Below, one piece after another: positions 44,609 through 55,635 of a DNA stretch of 64,000 bases; the first letter of the stretch is position 1; each line of letters starts with the position of its first letter. The position numbers and the translations under genes are program-made. The DNA comes from Diaphorobacter sp. HDW4A (GTDB taxonomy: Bacteria; Pseudomonadota; Gammaproteobacteria; Burkholderiales; Burkholderiaceae_C): the NCBI RefSeq assembly GCF_011305995.1, contig NZ_CP049910.1, forward strand, positions 5,470,501-5,534,500. The letters run 5' to 3'. The notes below the pieces were generated by a model, which saw only the letters and a program-made list of their open reading frames with translations, searched no databases and had not been told where the DNA came from.

Positions 44609-46270
44609 ATGATTTGGCAACAGGTCTACGATCCGTTAGGGAACATGGTGATCTCCACCTTGCTCGCAGCAATACCCGTGGTGGTGATGCTCGCGGCGCT
44701 GGGGTTCTTTCACATCAAGGCGCACATCGCCGCAGGCATGGGGCTGATCGCAGCCGTGCTGGTGGCGGTGTTTGCCTACGGCATGCCAGCCGAAATGGCA
44801 GGGCGCGCGGCGCTGTTCGGGGGCTTCACCGGGCTGCTGCCGATTGGCTGGATCGTGCTGAACATCATTTTTCTGCACCAGCTCACCGAGCAGAACGGCA
44901 GCTTCAAGGTGCTGCAGGATTCGCTCTCGGGCATCACCGAAGATCGCCGCATTCAGTTGCTGCTGATCGCGTTCTGTTTCGGCGCGTTCTTTGAAGGCGC
45001 TGCCGGTTTCGGCACTCCCGTGGCGGTGACGGCGGCGATCCTGATCGGCCTCGGTTTCTCGCCGCTGGCCGCTTCGGGCCTGTCGCTGATCGCCAATACC
45101 GCACCGGTCGCGTTCGGCGCGCTCGGCACGCCGGTGATCACGCTGGCCAAGGTGCACGGCTACGACCTGATGGAAGTGACAGCGATGATCGGCCGACAGT
45201 TGCCGTTCTTCTCGGTGCTGGTGCCGTTCTGGCTGATCTGGGCGTTCGCCGGTCGCAAGGGCATGATGGAAATCTGGCCAGCGATCCTGGTCGCTGGCTT
45301 GACGTTTGCGATTCCCCAGTTCCTCGTGTCGAACTTCATCGGCCCCGAGCTGGTGGACATCATTGCGGCCATCGTGTCGATGATTTGCCTGGTGGGCTTT
45401 CTGCGCGTGTGGCAGCCCAAGAAGATCTGGACCTCTGCGTCGCTGCGCGGCAAGGACGTGAGCGCTTCGGAAGTCAAGCCGCCGCAGCCCGTGGTCAAGC
45501 ACAGCAAGCAGGCGCTGATCGCCGCGTGGATGCCTTGGGTGATTCTGTCGGTGTTTGTGTTCATCTGGGGCCTGCCTTCGGTGAAGACCTGGCTCAACGG
45601 CCTGTTCGCACCGTCGTTCCCGATGGCCGGTCTGCACAACATGATCGAGAAGGTGCCGCCCGTCGTCACCAAGCCGACCAAGGAAGGCGCGGTCTACGTG
45701 CTGAACCTGCTGTCGGCCACCGGCACCGCGATTCTGCTGTCCGCCGTGATCAGCGGTTTCCTGATGAAGTACAACCCGGTCGCCATCGTGCGCACCTTCT
45801 TCAAGACGATCTGGCTGGTGCGTTATTCGCTGCTGACCATCGTGCTGATGCTGGCGCTGGGCACTCTCACTCGCTACTCTGGCACCGACACGACGCTGGG
45901 CCTGGCATTCGCCAACACGGGCGTGCTGTATCCGTTCTTCGGCACCTTGATGGGTTGGCTGGGCGTGGCGCTCACGGGCTCCGATACCGCATCGAACGTG
46001 TTGTTCGGCGGCATGCAGAAGGTGGCTGCGGATCAGCTGGGGTTGTCGCCTAACCTGATGGGTGCGGCGAACAGCTCGGGTGGTGTGATGGGCAAGATGA
46101 TCGACGCGCAGTCGATCGTGGTGGCTTCCACTGCTACGCGTTGGTTCAATCGCGAAGGGGACATTTTGCGTTATGTGTTCTTCCATTCGATTGCGCTGGC
46201 TTGTCTGGTGGGGTTGTATGTGACTATGCAGGCGTATGTCTGGCCGTTTACTTTGATGGTGGTGCATTGA
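44609..46270 (+). CDS. lldP: L-lactate permease
   Basis: 553 residues, the usual length of LldP/GlcA permeases. About 12-14 hydrophobic segments are present. Diagnostic motifs: FGAFFEGAAGFGTPVAVTAA, NTAPVAFGALGTPVITLAK, and near the C-terminus LTGSDTASNVLFGGMQK and AANSSGGVMGKMIDAQS. It brings L-lactate, D-lactate or glycolate into the cell with protons. The glyoxylate operon (gcl etc.) is convergent next door, so glycolate is a reasonable additional substrate, but lactate-type permease is all that sequence shows. It is followed by a clear terminator. Confidence 0.94.
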   Translation: MIWQQVYDPLGNMVISTLLAAIPVVVMLAALGFFHIKAHIAAGMGLIAAVLVAVFAYGMPAEMAGRAALFGGFTGLLPIGWIVLNIIFLHQLTEQNGSFKVLQDSLSGITEDRRIQLLLIAFCFGAFFEGAAGFGTPVAVTAAILIGLGFSPLAASGLSLIANTAPVAFGALGTPVITLAKVHGYDLMEVTAMIGRQLPFFSVLVPFWLIWAFAGRKGMMEIWPAILVAGLTFAIPQFLVSNFIGPELVDIIAAIVSMICLVGFLRVWQPKKIWTSASLRGKDVSASEVKPPQPVVKHSKQALIAAWMPWVILSVFVFIWGLPSVKTWLNGLFAPSFPMAGLHNMIEKVPPVVTKPTKEGAVYVLNLLSATGTAILLSAVISGFLMKYNPVAIVRTFFKTIWLVRYSLLTIVLMLALGTLTRYSGTDTTLGLAFANTGVLYPFFGTLMGWLGVALTGSDTASNVLFGGMQKVAADQLGLSPNLMGAANSSGGVMGKMIDAQSIVVASTATRWFNREGDILRYVFFHSIALACLVGLYVTMQAYVWPFTLMVVH

Positions 46271-46301
46271 TGAGCTGATCATTCGCTGATCTGCGCTCTC
46301 G

Positions 46302-46342
46302 GGCTCTCTCTTCTTTTTGGAAGAGGGAGCCTTTGTTTTTTG
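46302..46342 (+). terminator. Rho-independent terminator of lldP
   Basis: Stem GGCTCTCTCTTC (46302-46313) pairs with GAAGAGGGAGCC (46321-46332), with one wobble pair, loop TTTTTGG, and is followed by TTTGTTTTTT. Confidence 0.9.
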
Positions 46343-46366
46343 GGCTTCTGCTGGGGTGTTGTTTAC

Positions 46367-46860
46367 GGAGGCCGGGACTGCCCCCGGCGGGGCAATCACT
46401 TTTTGCTTGCGCGCAAAAAGTAATCAAAAACGCGCTTTTCAATACCTCCGGCGGAACTCGCGGCGTTCCTTCGTCACTCTGCTCGGACAACCGCCGGAAA
46501 TCAGTTGGGAAAGAGGTGTGTACGGCACGTCGCTGCGCTCGTGCCGGGGGTGTTTTTGGAGTTGGGTGAAGGGGTGCATGCCCACTGCTCTTTTGAGCAA
46601 AGATGCTCGCGTTAGCCGCAAGCAAAATCAAATCTAACAACACCGGCGCACCCACATCTCGCGAAGTCGCGAGATGAGCGGCACGAGCGCAGCGATGTGC
46701 CGTACACACCTCTTATGAAACCTCTGACTCGCGGCGGTTGCCCGAACGGAGCGACGCAGTCGCGCAGTGAGTTCTGCTGCGGGTATTAAAAGCGCATTTT
46801 TGGTGACTTTTTGGGCGCGACCAAAAAGTTACTCGCCCGCCGGGGCGAGACCCGGCCTCC
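46367..46860. repeat. Dispersed intergenic repeat, copy C (two inverted arms)
   Basis: Between convergent lldP and ttuD. The left arm (46367 to about 46550) is nearly identical to the left arm of copy A: GGACTGCCCCCGGCGGGG, ACTTTTTGC-TTGC-GCGCAAAAAGT, CCGGCGGAACTCGC, ACCGCCGGAAATCAGT. The right arm (about 46650-46860) has TCTCGCGA-AG-TCGCGAGA, GGCACGAGCGCAGCGATGTG, GTGACTTTTTGGGCGCGACC, and a GC-rich end GCCCGCCGGGGCGAGACC. No gene is visible between the arms. Together with the terminator it fills the 687-base gap; 46861-46957 shows nothing. Confidence 0.82.
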
Positions 46861-46957
46861 GTAAGCAACCCCCCAGCAGAAGCCAAAAAAGAAACCGAAT
46901 ACCAACCCCCACCCCAACCCTCCCCCGCAAGCGGGAGAGGAAGAGGAAGCCGACCAC

Positions 46958-48259
46958 CTACGTAATCAAAAACGCCCGAAAGTCATTCACATTGGTGCGC
47001 GTCGGCCCGGTGACGAGCGATGCACCCAGTGCCTGAAAAAAGCCATGCCCATTGTTGTTGACGAGTTCTTCGGCGGGGTTCAGCCCCCGTTCCCAAGCAC
47101 ACTCCAACGTCTGCGGCGTGATGATCGCGCCCGCAATTTCCTCTGCGCCGTCCACGCCATCGGTATCGGCCATGAGAGCGTGGATGTGTTGGTTGCCGCG
47201 CAGGGTGAGCAGCGCCGAGAGCAGGCATTCGACGTTGCGGCCGCCTCGGCCTTTGCCGCGCAGGGTGACTGTGGTTTCGCCGCCGGAGAGCAGTACGCAA
47301 GGCCAGGCGAAGGGCTGTGCGTGTTGCGCGACTTGCAGGGCGATGCCTGCCAGCACCGTGCCTACGTCTCGGGCTTCGCCTTCCAACGAGTCGCCGAGGA
47401 TGTGGGCGGCGTAGCCTGCGTCGCGGGCCACTTCGGCTGCGGCTTCGAGGGCCAATTGCGGGGTGGCGATCATGCGGGTTTCGCAGCGTGCCAGGCGCGG
47501 GTCGCCGGGTTTGATGGATTCGGCTGCGTCGGCTTGCTGCAGAAGTTTGAGAGCAGCTTCGGGCAGGGCGATGCTGTAGCGCTGGACGATGGCCAGAGCG
47601 TTGGCGCAGGTGCTGGGGTCGGCAACTGTCGGACCGGATGCGATGCCGGTGGGGTCGTCGCCGGGTACGTCGGAGAGCAGCAGGGTGATCACGCGCGCGG
47701 GGTGGCAGGCGGCGGCGAGGCGGCCGCCCTTGATGGCGGAGAGGTGGCGGCGCACGCAGTTCATTTCGCTGATGGTTGCGCCACTTTTGAGCAGGGACTG
47801 GTTGATGCTTTGTTTGTCTGCGAGCGAGATGCCTTTGAGTGGCAGGGGCAGCAGTGCCGAGCCGCCGCCGCTGATGAGGCAGAGCACGGTGTCTTTGGCG
47901 CTCAGGTCTTTGACGAGCGCGAGCATGCGCTCGGCGGCTTGCAGGCCTGCGGCGTCGGGAACGGGGTGGGCGGCTTCGACGATTTCGATGCGCTGGCACG
48001 GCGCGCCGTAGCCGTAGCGGGTGACGACGAGGCCTTCGAGCGGGCCCGGCCAGTGGGCTTCGACGGCCTCGGCCATGGCGGCGCTGGCTTTGCCTGCGCC
48101 GATCACGATGAGGCGGCCGCCCGGCGGTATTTCATGCGCGGAGGGCAGGTGTGGGGGCACGCACAGCGCCGGTTGCGCGCTGGCGACGGCCGCGTCGAAC
48201 ATGCGACGCAGCAGCGCGGTTTGCGGTGCGGTCGACGGGACTGTGCGTGCACCGGTCAT
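46958..48259 (-). CDS. ttuD: Glycerate kinase, type 2 (MOFRL/TtuD family)
   Basis: 433 residues. Features: RLIVIGAGKASAAMAEAVE, LCLISGGGSALLPLP, VITLLLSDVPGDDPTGIASGP, again split here by family numbering, and the C-terminal MOFRL-like segment with GGRNVECLLSALL and ADTDGVDG. It phosphorylates D-glycerate (to 2-phosphoglycerate in this class) with ATP. Its start overlaps the glxR stop by 4 bases. It is the last step of the gcl-hyi-glxR-ttuD operon, which turns glyoxylate into a glycolytic intermediate. Confidence 0.92.
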   Translation of the reverse strand: MTGARTVPSTAPQTALLRRMFDAAVASAQPALCVPPHLPSAHEIPPGGRLIVIGAGKASAAMAEAVEAHWPGPLEGLVVTRYGYGAPCQRIEIVEAAHPVPDAAGLQAAERMLALVKDLSAKDTVLCLISGGGSALLPLPLKGISLADKQSINQSLLKSGATISEMNCVRRHLSAIKGGRLAAACHPARVITLLLSDVPGDDPTGIASGPTVADPSTCANALAIVQRYSIALPEAALKLLQQADAAESIKPGDPRLARCETRMIATPQLALEAAAEVARDAGYAAHILGDSLEGEARDVGTVLAGIALQVAQHAQPFAWPCVLLSGGETTVTLRGKGRGGRNVECLLSALLTLRGNQHIHALMADTDGVDGAEEIAGAIITPQTLECAWERGLNPAEELVNNNGHGFFQALGASLVTGPTRTNVNDFRAFLIT

Positions 48260-49158
48260 AGCTTCTGGCCGATCTCGAAGTTGGCCATTTTTTCGAGCGC
48301 GCGCACCATGCCGGAGTGGTCCCAGGCCTTGCCGCCGTGCGACACGCAGGTGCTGAACAGCTGCTGCGCGATGGCGGTGTTGGGCAGCGAGACGCCGAGG
48401 CTGCGGGCGGTGGAGAGCGCGAGGTTCAGGTCCTTCTGGTGCAGCTCGATGCGAAAGCCCGGATCGAACGTGCGCTTGATCATGCGCTCGCCATGCACTT
48501 CAAGAATCTTGCTCGACGCGAAGCCGCCCATCAGCGCCTGGCGCACGCGCGCCGGATCGGCACCGGCGCGTGATGCGAACAGCAGGGCCTCGCCGACGGA
48601 CTCGATGTTGAGCGCGACGATGATCTGGTTGGCCACCTTGGCGGTCTGGCCATCGCCGTTGCCGCCGACCAGCGTGATGTTCTTGCCCATGGCTTCGAAG
48701 AGCTGCTTCACGCGGCCAAACACCACCTCGTCACCGCCGACCATGATGGACAGCGTGGCGTTCTTCGCGCCCACCTCGCCGCCCGAGACCGGCGCGTCGA
48801 GATAGTCGCAGCCGAGGGCGTTGATGCGCTTGGCGAAGTCCTTGGTGGCAATGGGCGAGATCGAGCTCATGTCGACCACGGTCTTGCCCTTGGTGAGTCC
48901 GGCGGCGATGCCGTATTCGCTGAACAGTACGGTCTCCACATCGGGCGTGTCGGGCAGCATGGTGAAGATGATGTCGGCGCGCTCGGCCACGCCGCGCGCG
49001 TTGGTGCACTTGGTGGCACTGGATTCGGCGATGTGATCGGGGATCTTGCCGCGTGTGTAGACATAGAGCTGATGGCCCGCCTTGATGAGCTGCGCGGCCA
49101 TGGGCGCGCCCATGATGCCGAGGCCGACGAATCCGATCTTGAGTTGGGTGGTGGTCAT
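48256..49158 (-). CDS. glxR: 2-hydroxy-3-oxopropionate (tartronate semialdehyde) reductase
   Basis: 300 residues from the ATG at 49158. The beta-hydroxyacid dehydrogenase pattern is complete: NAD(P) motif GFVGLGIMGAPMAAQLIKAG, substrate motif DAPVSGGEVGA, and the catalytic Lys174 in GQTAKVANQI. It reduces tartronate semialdehyde to D-glycerate. The flanking genes for hydroxypyruvate isomerase, carboligase and glycerate kinase make this assignment firm against other family members. Confidence 0.94.
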   Translation of the reverse strand: MTTTQLKIGFVGLGIMGAPMAAQLIKAGHQLYVYTRGKIPDHIAESSATKCTNARGVAERADIIFTMLPDTPDVETVLFSEYGIAAGLTKGKTVVDMSSISPIATKDFAKRINALGCDYLDAPVSGGEVGAKNATLSIMVGGDEVVFGRVKQLFEAMGKNITLVGGNGDGQTAKVANQIIVALNIESVGEALLFASRAGADPARVRQALMGGFASSKILEVHGERMIKRTFDPGFRIELHQKDLNLALSTARSLGVSLPNTAIAQQLFSTCVSHGGKAWDHSGMVRALEKMANFEIGQKL

Positions 49159-49210
49159 GTGGTGTGTCCTGGTCGTTGACTTTGTGTGACTGGCGTGTTG
49201 GCTTGTCCGT

Positions 49211-49990
49211 TCATTCGGCGAAGGCCTGCAGCCAGCCGAGGCCAGCTTCCGTCGTGGTTGCGGGCTTGTATTCGCAGCCCACCCAGCCGGTGTAGCCAAT
49301 GCGGTCGAGCAGCGCGAACAGGTAGGCGTAGTTGATCTCGCCGGTGCCGGGCTCGTTGCGGCCGGGGTTGTCGGCGATCTGCACGTGGCGGATCAGCGGC
49401 AGGTATTTGATGAGCGTGTTCGCGAGCTCGCCCTGCATGCGCTGCGTGTGATAGATGTCGTACTGCAGGAACGCGTTGGGCGCGTCGAGCGCTTCGAGCA
49501 GTGCCACGGCCTGCGTGGGGCGGTTCAGATAAAAGCCCGGAATGTCGTGGGTGTTGACCGGCTCGATCAGCAGGTTCAATCCAGCGCCGCGCAACTGGTC
49601 TGCAGCAAAGCGGATGTTTTCCAGAAACGTGGCGCGCAGCGTGTCCAGTGCCACGCCATCGGGCGCCTTGCCCGCAAGGCAGTTGAGCTGCTTGACGCCG
49701 AGTGCGCCCGCGTAGTCGATGGCCTTGGCCACGCCCGCGCGGAAGTCGGCCACGCGCTCGGGTTGGCAGGCGATGCCGCGCTCGCCCGCATTCCAGTCGC
49801 CTGCGGGCAGGTTGTGCAGCACGAGCGTGAGACCGTTGTCGTCAAGGCGCTGGCGGATTTCCCTGGCTGTCCACTCGTATGGAAACATGAATTCGACGGC
49901 CGAGAAGCCGACCTGTGCGGCGCGTTCGAAGCGGTCGAGAAACGGCACTTCGGTGAACAGCATCGAGAGATTGGCGGCAAATTGGGGCAT
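49211..49990 (-). CDS. hyi: Hydroxypyruvate isomerase
   Basis: 259 residues from the ATG at 49990 (MPQFAANLSMLFTEVPFLDR). AP-endonuclease-2-like TIM barrel; the catalytic glutamates are in LLIEPVNTHDIPGFYL and VGCEYKP, with metal-binding His in RHVQIADNPGRNEPG. It interconverts hydroxypyruvate and tartronate semialdehyde. Lies 52 bases after gcl and upstream of glxR, all on the minus strand. Confidence 0.94.
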   Translation of the reverse strand: MPQFAANLSMLFTEVPFLDRFERAAQVGFSAVEFMFPYEWTAREIRQRLDDNGLTLVLHNLPAGDWNAGERGIACQPERVADFRAGVAKAIDYAGALGVKQLNCLAGKAPDGVALDTLRATFLENIRFAADQLRGAGLNLLIEPVNTHDIPGFYLNRPTQAVALLEALDAPNAFLQYDIYHTQRMQGELANTLIKYLPLIRHVQIADNPGRNEPGTGEINYAYLFALLDRIGYTGWVGCEYKPATTTEAGLGWLQAFAE

Positions 49991-50043
49991 GACTTGCTCC
50001 TTGGTGTTGATGTGAAAAACGGGGCGCTGAATCAGTCGAGCAG

Positions 50044-51834
<1,791 letters not shown>

Positions 51835-51970
51835 GGTGTCTCCTGCGGATTGAGTGAATGTGGATGGTGAAAAATCGCTGCGATGCATGTATGAAGGAAT
51901 GAATCGCGGGTTGGATGGATGGTCTCGTTTTCACGCCGACAAGGGAATGCTGGTACGCTGCATGACGCTT

Positions 51971-51985
51971 ATTCCGTGGTGGAAT
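51971..51985. promoter_or_regulatory. Candidate LysR box (T-N11-A) of the gcl promoter
   Basis: ATTCC-GTGGT-GGAAT is a perfect 5-base inverted repeat and an exact T-N11-A match, lying in the 197-base gap between gcl and its divergent LysR gene. Its place closer to the regulator start fits an activator/autorepressor site. Confidence 0.6.
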
Positions 51986-52031
51986 GGCCTGCGGTGACGC
52001 TGAGGGGACGGTTTTCCCGTCCAATCGAGAC

Positions 52032-52943
52032 ATGGACCGAATACAAGCGCTTCTTCTCTTCACGCGGGTCGTGGATCTGGGCTCGTTCAGCCGTGCGGCG
52101 GCCGAACTGGGCATTGGCCAGCCAGCTGCGACCAAGCAGATCGCGCGCATGGAAAAGGAACTCGGCGCGCGCCTGCTGCACCGCTCCACGCATGGCGTCA
52201 CGCCCACCGAGGTGGGCACGCTCTACTACGACAAATGCAAGCTCATCGTTCACCACGACGAGGAGGCCCGCTCCGTCGCAGCGCTCATGCAGTCGCAGGT
52301 GCAGGGCGTGCTGCGCATCAGCACGTCCATCGCCTTTGGCCGCCGCGTGCTCGCGCCGATGGTGAGCAGCTTCATGCGCACGCATCCGCTGCTCAACGTG
52401 GACTTGAGCTTTGAAGACCGTTATGTGAATCTGGTGGAACAGGGTGTGGACGTGGCCATCCGCATGGGGCGCCTGGCCGATTCATCGCTCGGCGCAACCT
52501 ACCTCGGCGTGAGCCCCTGGGTGGCCGTGGCGTCGCCCGACTACCTGCGCGAGCGCGGCACGCCCAAGGCGCCCGCTGATCTCACGCAACACGCCGCGCT
52601 GGTCTACAGCACCGTGCAGGGCGACGCGATCTGGCACTTCAGCGCCGCGCATGAACCCACGCAGGCCATTCCGGTGAACGGCCGCCTGCGCTCGAACAAC
52701 CTCTCAGCACTTTTGGCCGCCGCGCGCGACGGCTTCGGCGTGGCCGTGCTGCCGCTCTACGTCGCCAACGATGGGCTGCGCACCGGCGAGCTGGTGGCGA
52801 TCCTCGATGGCTGGAGTTTGCCGAGCCAGGAGATGCACGCGGTCTACCCCTCGCCGCGCCTCGTGCCTGCGAAGGTGCAGGAGTTGGTGGCGTGGCTCAA
52901 GGGGCAGTTCACGGGGGAGTGGTGGAACGCCGGGGCGCGTTGA
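52032..52943 (+). CDS. LysR family transcriptional regulator of the gcl operon
   Basis: 303 residues from the ATG at 52032 (MDRIQALLLFTRVVDLGS). CrgA-like LysR subgroup: helix-turn-helix with FSRAAAELGIGQPAATKQI, effector domain beginning VQGVLRISTSIAFGRR. It diverges from gcl, so glyoxylate or allantoin/glycolate metabolites are likely effectors. It is convergent with the GGDEF/EAL gene 31 bases away. Confidence 0.92.
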   Translation: MDRIQALLLFTRVVDLGSFSRAAAELGIGQPAATKQIARMEKELGARLLHRSTHGVTPTEVGTLYYDKCKLIVHHDEEARSVAALMQSQVQGVLRISTSIAFGRRVLAPMVSSFMRTHPLLNVDLSFEDRYVNLVEQGVDVAIRMGRLADSSLGATYLGVSPWVAVASPDYLRERGTPKAPADLTQHAALVYSTVQGDAIWHFSAAHEPTQAIPVNGRLRSNNLSALLAAARDGFGVAVLPLYVANDGLRTGELVAILDGWSLPSQEMHAVYPSPRLVPAKVQELVAWLKGQFTGEWWNAGAR

Positions 52944-52974
52944 ATCCGGGCATGCGCGACAGGGCTTGAGCAGC

Positions 52975-55131
52975 CTACTTCTTGCCCAGAATCTCGCGCG
53001 CTTGATCTTCCGACAACGCCTCGGCGAACAGATAGCCTTGCCCGATCCAGCAGCCCGCCGTTTGCAGCACAAGGCTCTGTTCCTGAGACTCGATGCCCTC
53101 GGCAACGATGTCCAGCGACATGTCGGCAGCGAGCTGGCACATGGCCTTGACGATGGCGCGAATCGATTTGTCCTTGGGTGTACGCTGCACGAAATCGCGG
53201 TCGATCTTGATGCAGTCCACCGGGTAGTCGCGCAGGTCGGTGAAGGAAGAGTGGCCTGTGCCGAAGTCGTCGAGTGCGATGCGGATGCCGGCCTTTTTCA
53301 ACAGGCGCAGCGCGCGGGCGACGTATTCCGAGCCACGTTCGCCGAGCACGTACTCGGTGATCTCGAGCTCGATGTAGCGGTGCGGGATCTGGTGTTGCGC
53401 AAGGCGTTTGAGAAAGCGCTCGGCAAAGTCGTCGCGCAGGAATTCGACCGGTGCAGCATTGATGGACACGGGCAGCAGGGTGAGACCTTGTGCGATCCAG
53501 CGCGCCATGTCGGCAAGCACCCTGGTCTGCATGGCGTCGCCGATGCGTGTGGCGAGCTCGTAGTCCTTGAAGGCCTCGAGCACTGTCGCGGGGCTTTGCA
53601 GGCCGTGGACCGGATCGTTCCAGCGCAGCAGCGCCTCGAAGCCGACGACCTCGCCCGTGTGCAGGTTCACCTTGGGCTGGTAATGCGGCACGATGAGACC
53701 GTCACGCACGATCAGATGCGCCTGCGCGATCTGCGATGCGGCGAACTCCGCCGCATCGTGCATGTCGCTGCTGAACATGCGCACGCCGCCACGGCCAGCG
53801 GCCTTGATGTCGTTGAGTGCGGTATCGGCACATTTGAGTAGGCCCGCTGCATCCTTGGCGTCGCGTGGGAACAGCGCACAGCCGATGCTCATGCCGCCGT
53901 TGATCACCTTGCTCGCATAGTGGATGGGCTCGTTGATCTGCACGCGCACCTGCTCGGCCACGCGCAGCAGCTCAGCCTCGTCGGTCACGTCGTTGACGAA
54001 AACGGCGAACTCGTCGCCGCCCAGGCGTGCGAGCAGCGCCTTGGGAGGCAGATGCGCGGTCAGGCGTTTGGCGAGCACGCGCAGCAGGTGGTCTCCAGCG
54101 GTGTGGCCGAGGGTGTCATTGACTTGCTTGAAGTGATCCAGATCGAGGAGCAGCAGGCCGAACTGGAGGTTTTCTTCGCGGCAATAGCGAATCAGTTGCC
54201 GTGCCTTGTGCTTGAATGCGCGGCGGTTGGGCAGGCCAGTGAGGTCATCGGTGTCGCTGGCGATACGCAGGCGGCGCTCGGCCTCCTTTTGCAGAGTGAC
54301 ATCGCGTGACACGCAGAGAATGCCCGAGGTGCTGCCATCGGCCGCTTGCATGGGCGTGAGGATGTTGTCCCAGTGCTGCGCCTTCTGGCCGGGAATCACG
54401 CTCATGCCTGTAAAGCGCGCATTCTTGCCAGTGCGCGCCACGCGCAGCGCACGTTTGCCGCGCACGCGGATTTCGCCGGGCAACAGGTTCAGCCATTCCA
54501 TGCCGAATCCGGAGTCGGCCGCCACGCCCAGCGCTTCGCAGCCGGATTTGTTCATGTGAGTGAGCGCTCCGTCGGGGCGGATGATCTTGATGCAGTCCAC
54601 GCTCACATCCAGCATCTTGTTGCGCATGCGCACGTTTTCGCTGAGGAGCTGGCGCGTGACCATGTGGTCGTGCACGTCACTGCAGGTGATGAGCGATACA
54701 CCGTTGTCGTCCGCCCCGGGGTTGGACGACTGGATATGGCACCAGCGGTACATGTCGCTGTGGTGCTGCAGGCGGTAGTCTTGCGCGAAGCCGTCATCAT
54801 TCTTGAGAAACTGTTGCCACAGCAGCCGGGCTTGGTGCTGGTCCTCAGGGTGCAGGCAGTTCATCCAGTCATTGTGGGCACGCAGCTGTCGCTCTCCATG
54901 GCCGGTGAATTGCTGCCAAGCGAGATTGAAATGGCTCTCGCCAGTCGAATGAACGTGAATCCATACGGGTTGAGGCAGGAGGTTCAGCGCCTGAACCATA
55001 CCTGCAATGAGACTGCGCCCAGTGCTTTCGATGCCAAGGTCCCCGTCCTGCGACTGGGTCGGATTCATGGGCTCAGGAGCAATGAAGAACCCCGTGGGTC
55101 CGACTCCTGGTTTGTTGATCAGCCTGCTCAT
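52975..55131 (-). CDS. PAS-GGDEF-EAL cyclic-di-GMP turnover protein
   Basis: 718 residues from the ATG at 55131 with GGAG 8 bases before it; a start 12 codons upstream is less likely. Two PAS-type sensor regions occupy about residues 40-290. The GGDEF domain has RLGGDEFAVF (GGDEF at 371-375) and the EAL domain has GFEALLRW (EAL at 499-501), followed by LEITEYVL, DDFGTGHSS and EGIESQEQ, the metal and catalytic residues of active phosphodiesterases. Both active sites appear intact. No membrane segments are seen, so it is a cytoplasmic sensor that can make or break c-di-GMP. Confidence 0.95.
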   Translation of the reverse strand: MSRLINKPGVGPTGFFIAPEPMNPTQSQDGDLGIESTGRSLIAGMVQALNLLPQPVWIHVHSTGESHFNLAWQQFTGHGERQLRAHNDWMNCLHPEDQHQARLLWQQFLKNDDGFAQDYRLQHHSDMYRWCHIQSSNPGADDNGVSLITCSDVHDHMVTRQLLSENVRMRNKMLDVSVDCIKIIRPDGALTHMNKSGCEALGVAADSGFGMEWLNLLPGEIRVRGKRALRVARTGKNARFTGMSVIPGQKAQHWDNILTPMQAADGSTSGILCVSRDVTLQKEAERRLRIASDTDDLTGLPNRRAFKHKARQLIRYCREENLQFGLLLLDLDHFKQVNDTLGHTAGDHLLRVLAKRLTAHLPPKALLARLGGDEFAVFVNDVTDEAELLRVAEQVRVQINEPIHYASKVINGGMSIGCALFPRDAKDAAGLLKCADTALNDIKAAGRGGVRMFSSDMHDAAEFAASQIAQAHLIVRDGLIVPHYQPKVNLHTGEVVGFEALLRWNDPVHGLQSPATVLEAFKDYELATRIGDAMQTRVLADMARWIAQGLTLLPVSINAAPVEFLRDDFAERFLKRLAQHQIPHRYIELEITEYVLGERGSEYVARALRLLKKAGIRIALDDFGTGHSSFTDLRDYPVDCIKIDRDFVQRTPKDKSIRAIVKAMCQLAADMSLDIVAEGIESQEQSLVLQTAGCWIGQGYLFAEALSEDQAREILGKK

Positions 55132-55298
55132 TGCAATCTCCAAAGCTGCAGTAGGCGTCATAAGCAATCGCGCTGCTGCAATGTCACGTTCCCACAGGAT
55201 ACAAAGCTTGCTATACGCTTGTCCAATAGAGGAATTGACGCTTCAGAGTCGCGGCATTGGGCGTTCCAAGCCGAGAATGAAAGTTCACATTTCCAAAA

Positions 55299-55337
55299 AG
55301 CAAAAGCCCGTGAATACGGAGGTCACGGGCTTTTGCT
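55299..55337. terminator. Strong bidirectional Rho-independent terminator
   Basis: AGCAAAAGCCCGTGA (55299-55313) pairs perfectly with TCACGGGCTTTTGCT (55323-55337) around a 9-base loop. T-runs follow on both strands (GCTTTTTGG on the minus side). It marks the boundary between the core chromosome and the accessory island. Between 55132 and 55298 no gene is visible; part is the GGDEF/EAL promoter. Confidence 0.85.
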
Positions 55338-55410
55338 TTGTTGGTCTTGCCTGGCTGGCGCAGCGCGCCTCAGCAGCAGAGTGACTTAGAATGGTCATGC
55401 GCACCAAAAT

Positions 55411-55446
55411 ATGTTGATACTGAAAATTTATTATATATTTCAACAT
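55411..55446. promoter_or_regulatory. AT-rich dyad, probable promoter/operator
   Basis: ATGTTGA (55411-55417) and TCAACAT (55440-55446) are perfect inverted arms around an AT-only core that includes TTTATTATATATT, a good -10-like region. TGAAA/TTTCA extends the dyad inwards. It precedes the small reading frame at 55477. The AT content is strikingly unlike the surrounding GC-rich DNA. Confidence 0.5.
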
Positions 55447-55476
55447 CATGCATATATGGAAAGGAAAAATTTGTTG

Positions 55477-55635
55477 ATGAACAGGGCAAAAACACAGAAA
55501 ATTGCCTTAAAAGTAGCCAAAACCACAAAAATGTTGATAGCGTTTCAGGAGCTAGCTTCTCGCGCCGACTTGCGACTCGTCTATCCAAAAGCACATGTAC
55601 AAGACCCGGGATTTGGCGCGCGCCGATGTCATTGA
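55477..55635 (+). pseudogene. Small protein gene, probably truncated by an IS3 remnant
   Basis: From the ATG at 55477 (or 55456) the frame reads MNRAKTQKIALKVAKTTKML, then AFQELASRADLRLVYP, before running into the IS3-derived piece at about 55595 and stopping at 55635. The basic helical N-terminus and the dyad upstream look like a small regulator or antitoxin, but I do not recognise the family. Only about 40 native residues remain. Confidence 0.45.

Noticed and set aside
44636..46399. A 587-codon minus-strand frame opposite lldP
   Set aside because: lldP motifs are intact on the plus strand; the antisense frame is His/Arg/Gln-rich without domains.
13711..46860. CRISPR array
   Set aside because: The repeated blocks are long, few, dispersed over 33 kb and have internal hairpins; there are no regular spacers or cas genes.
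55411..55540. Plasmid-type replication origin with TGTTGAT iterons
   Set aside because: Only three unevenly spaced copies and no rep gene nearby; a promoter/operator is the simpler reading.
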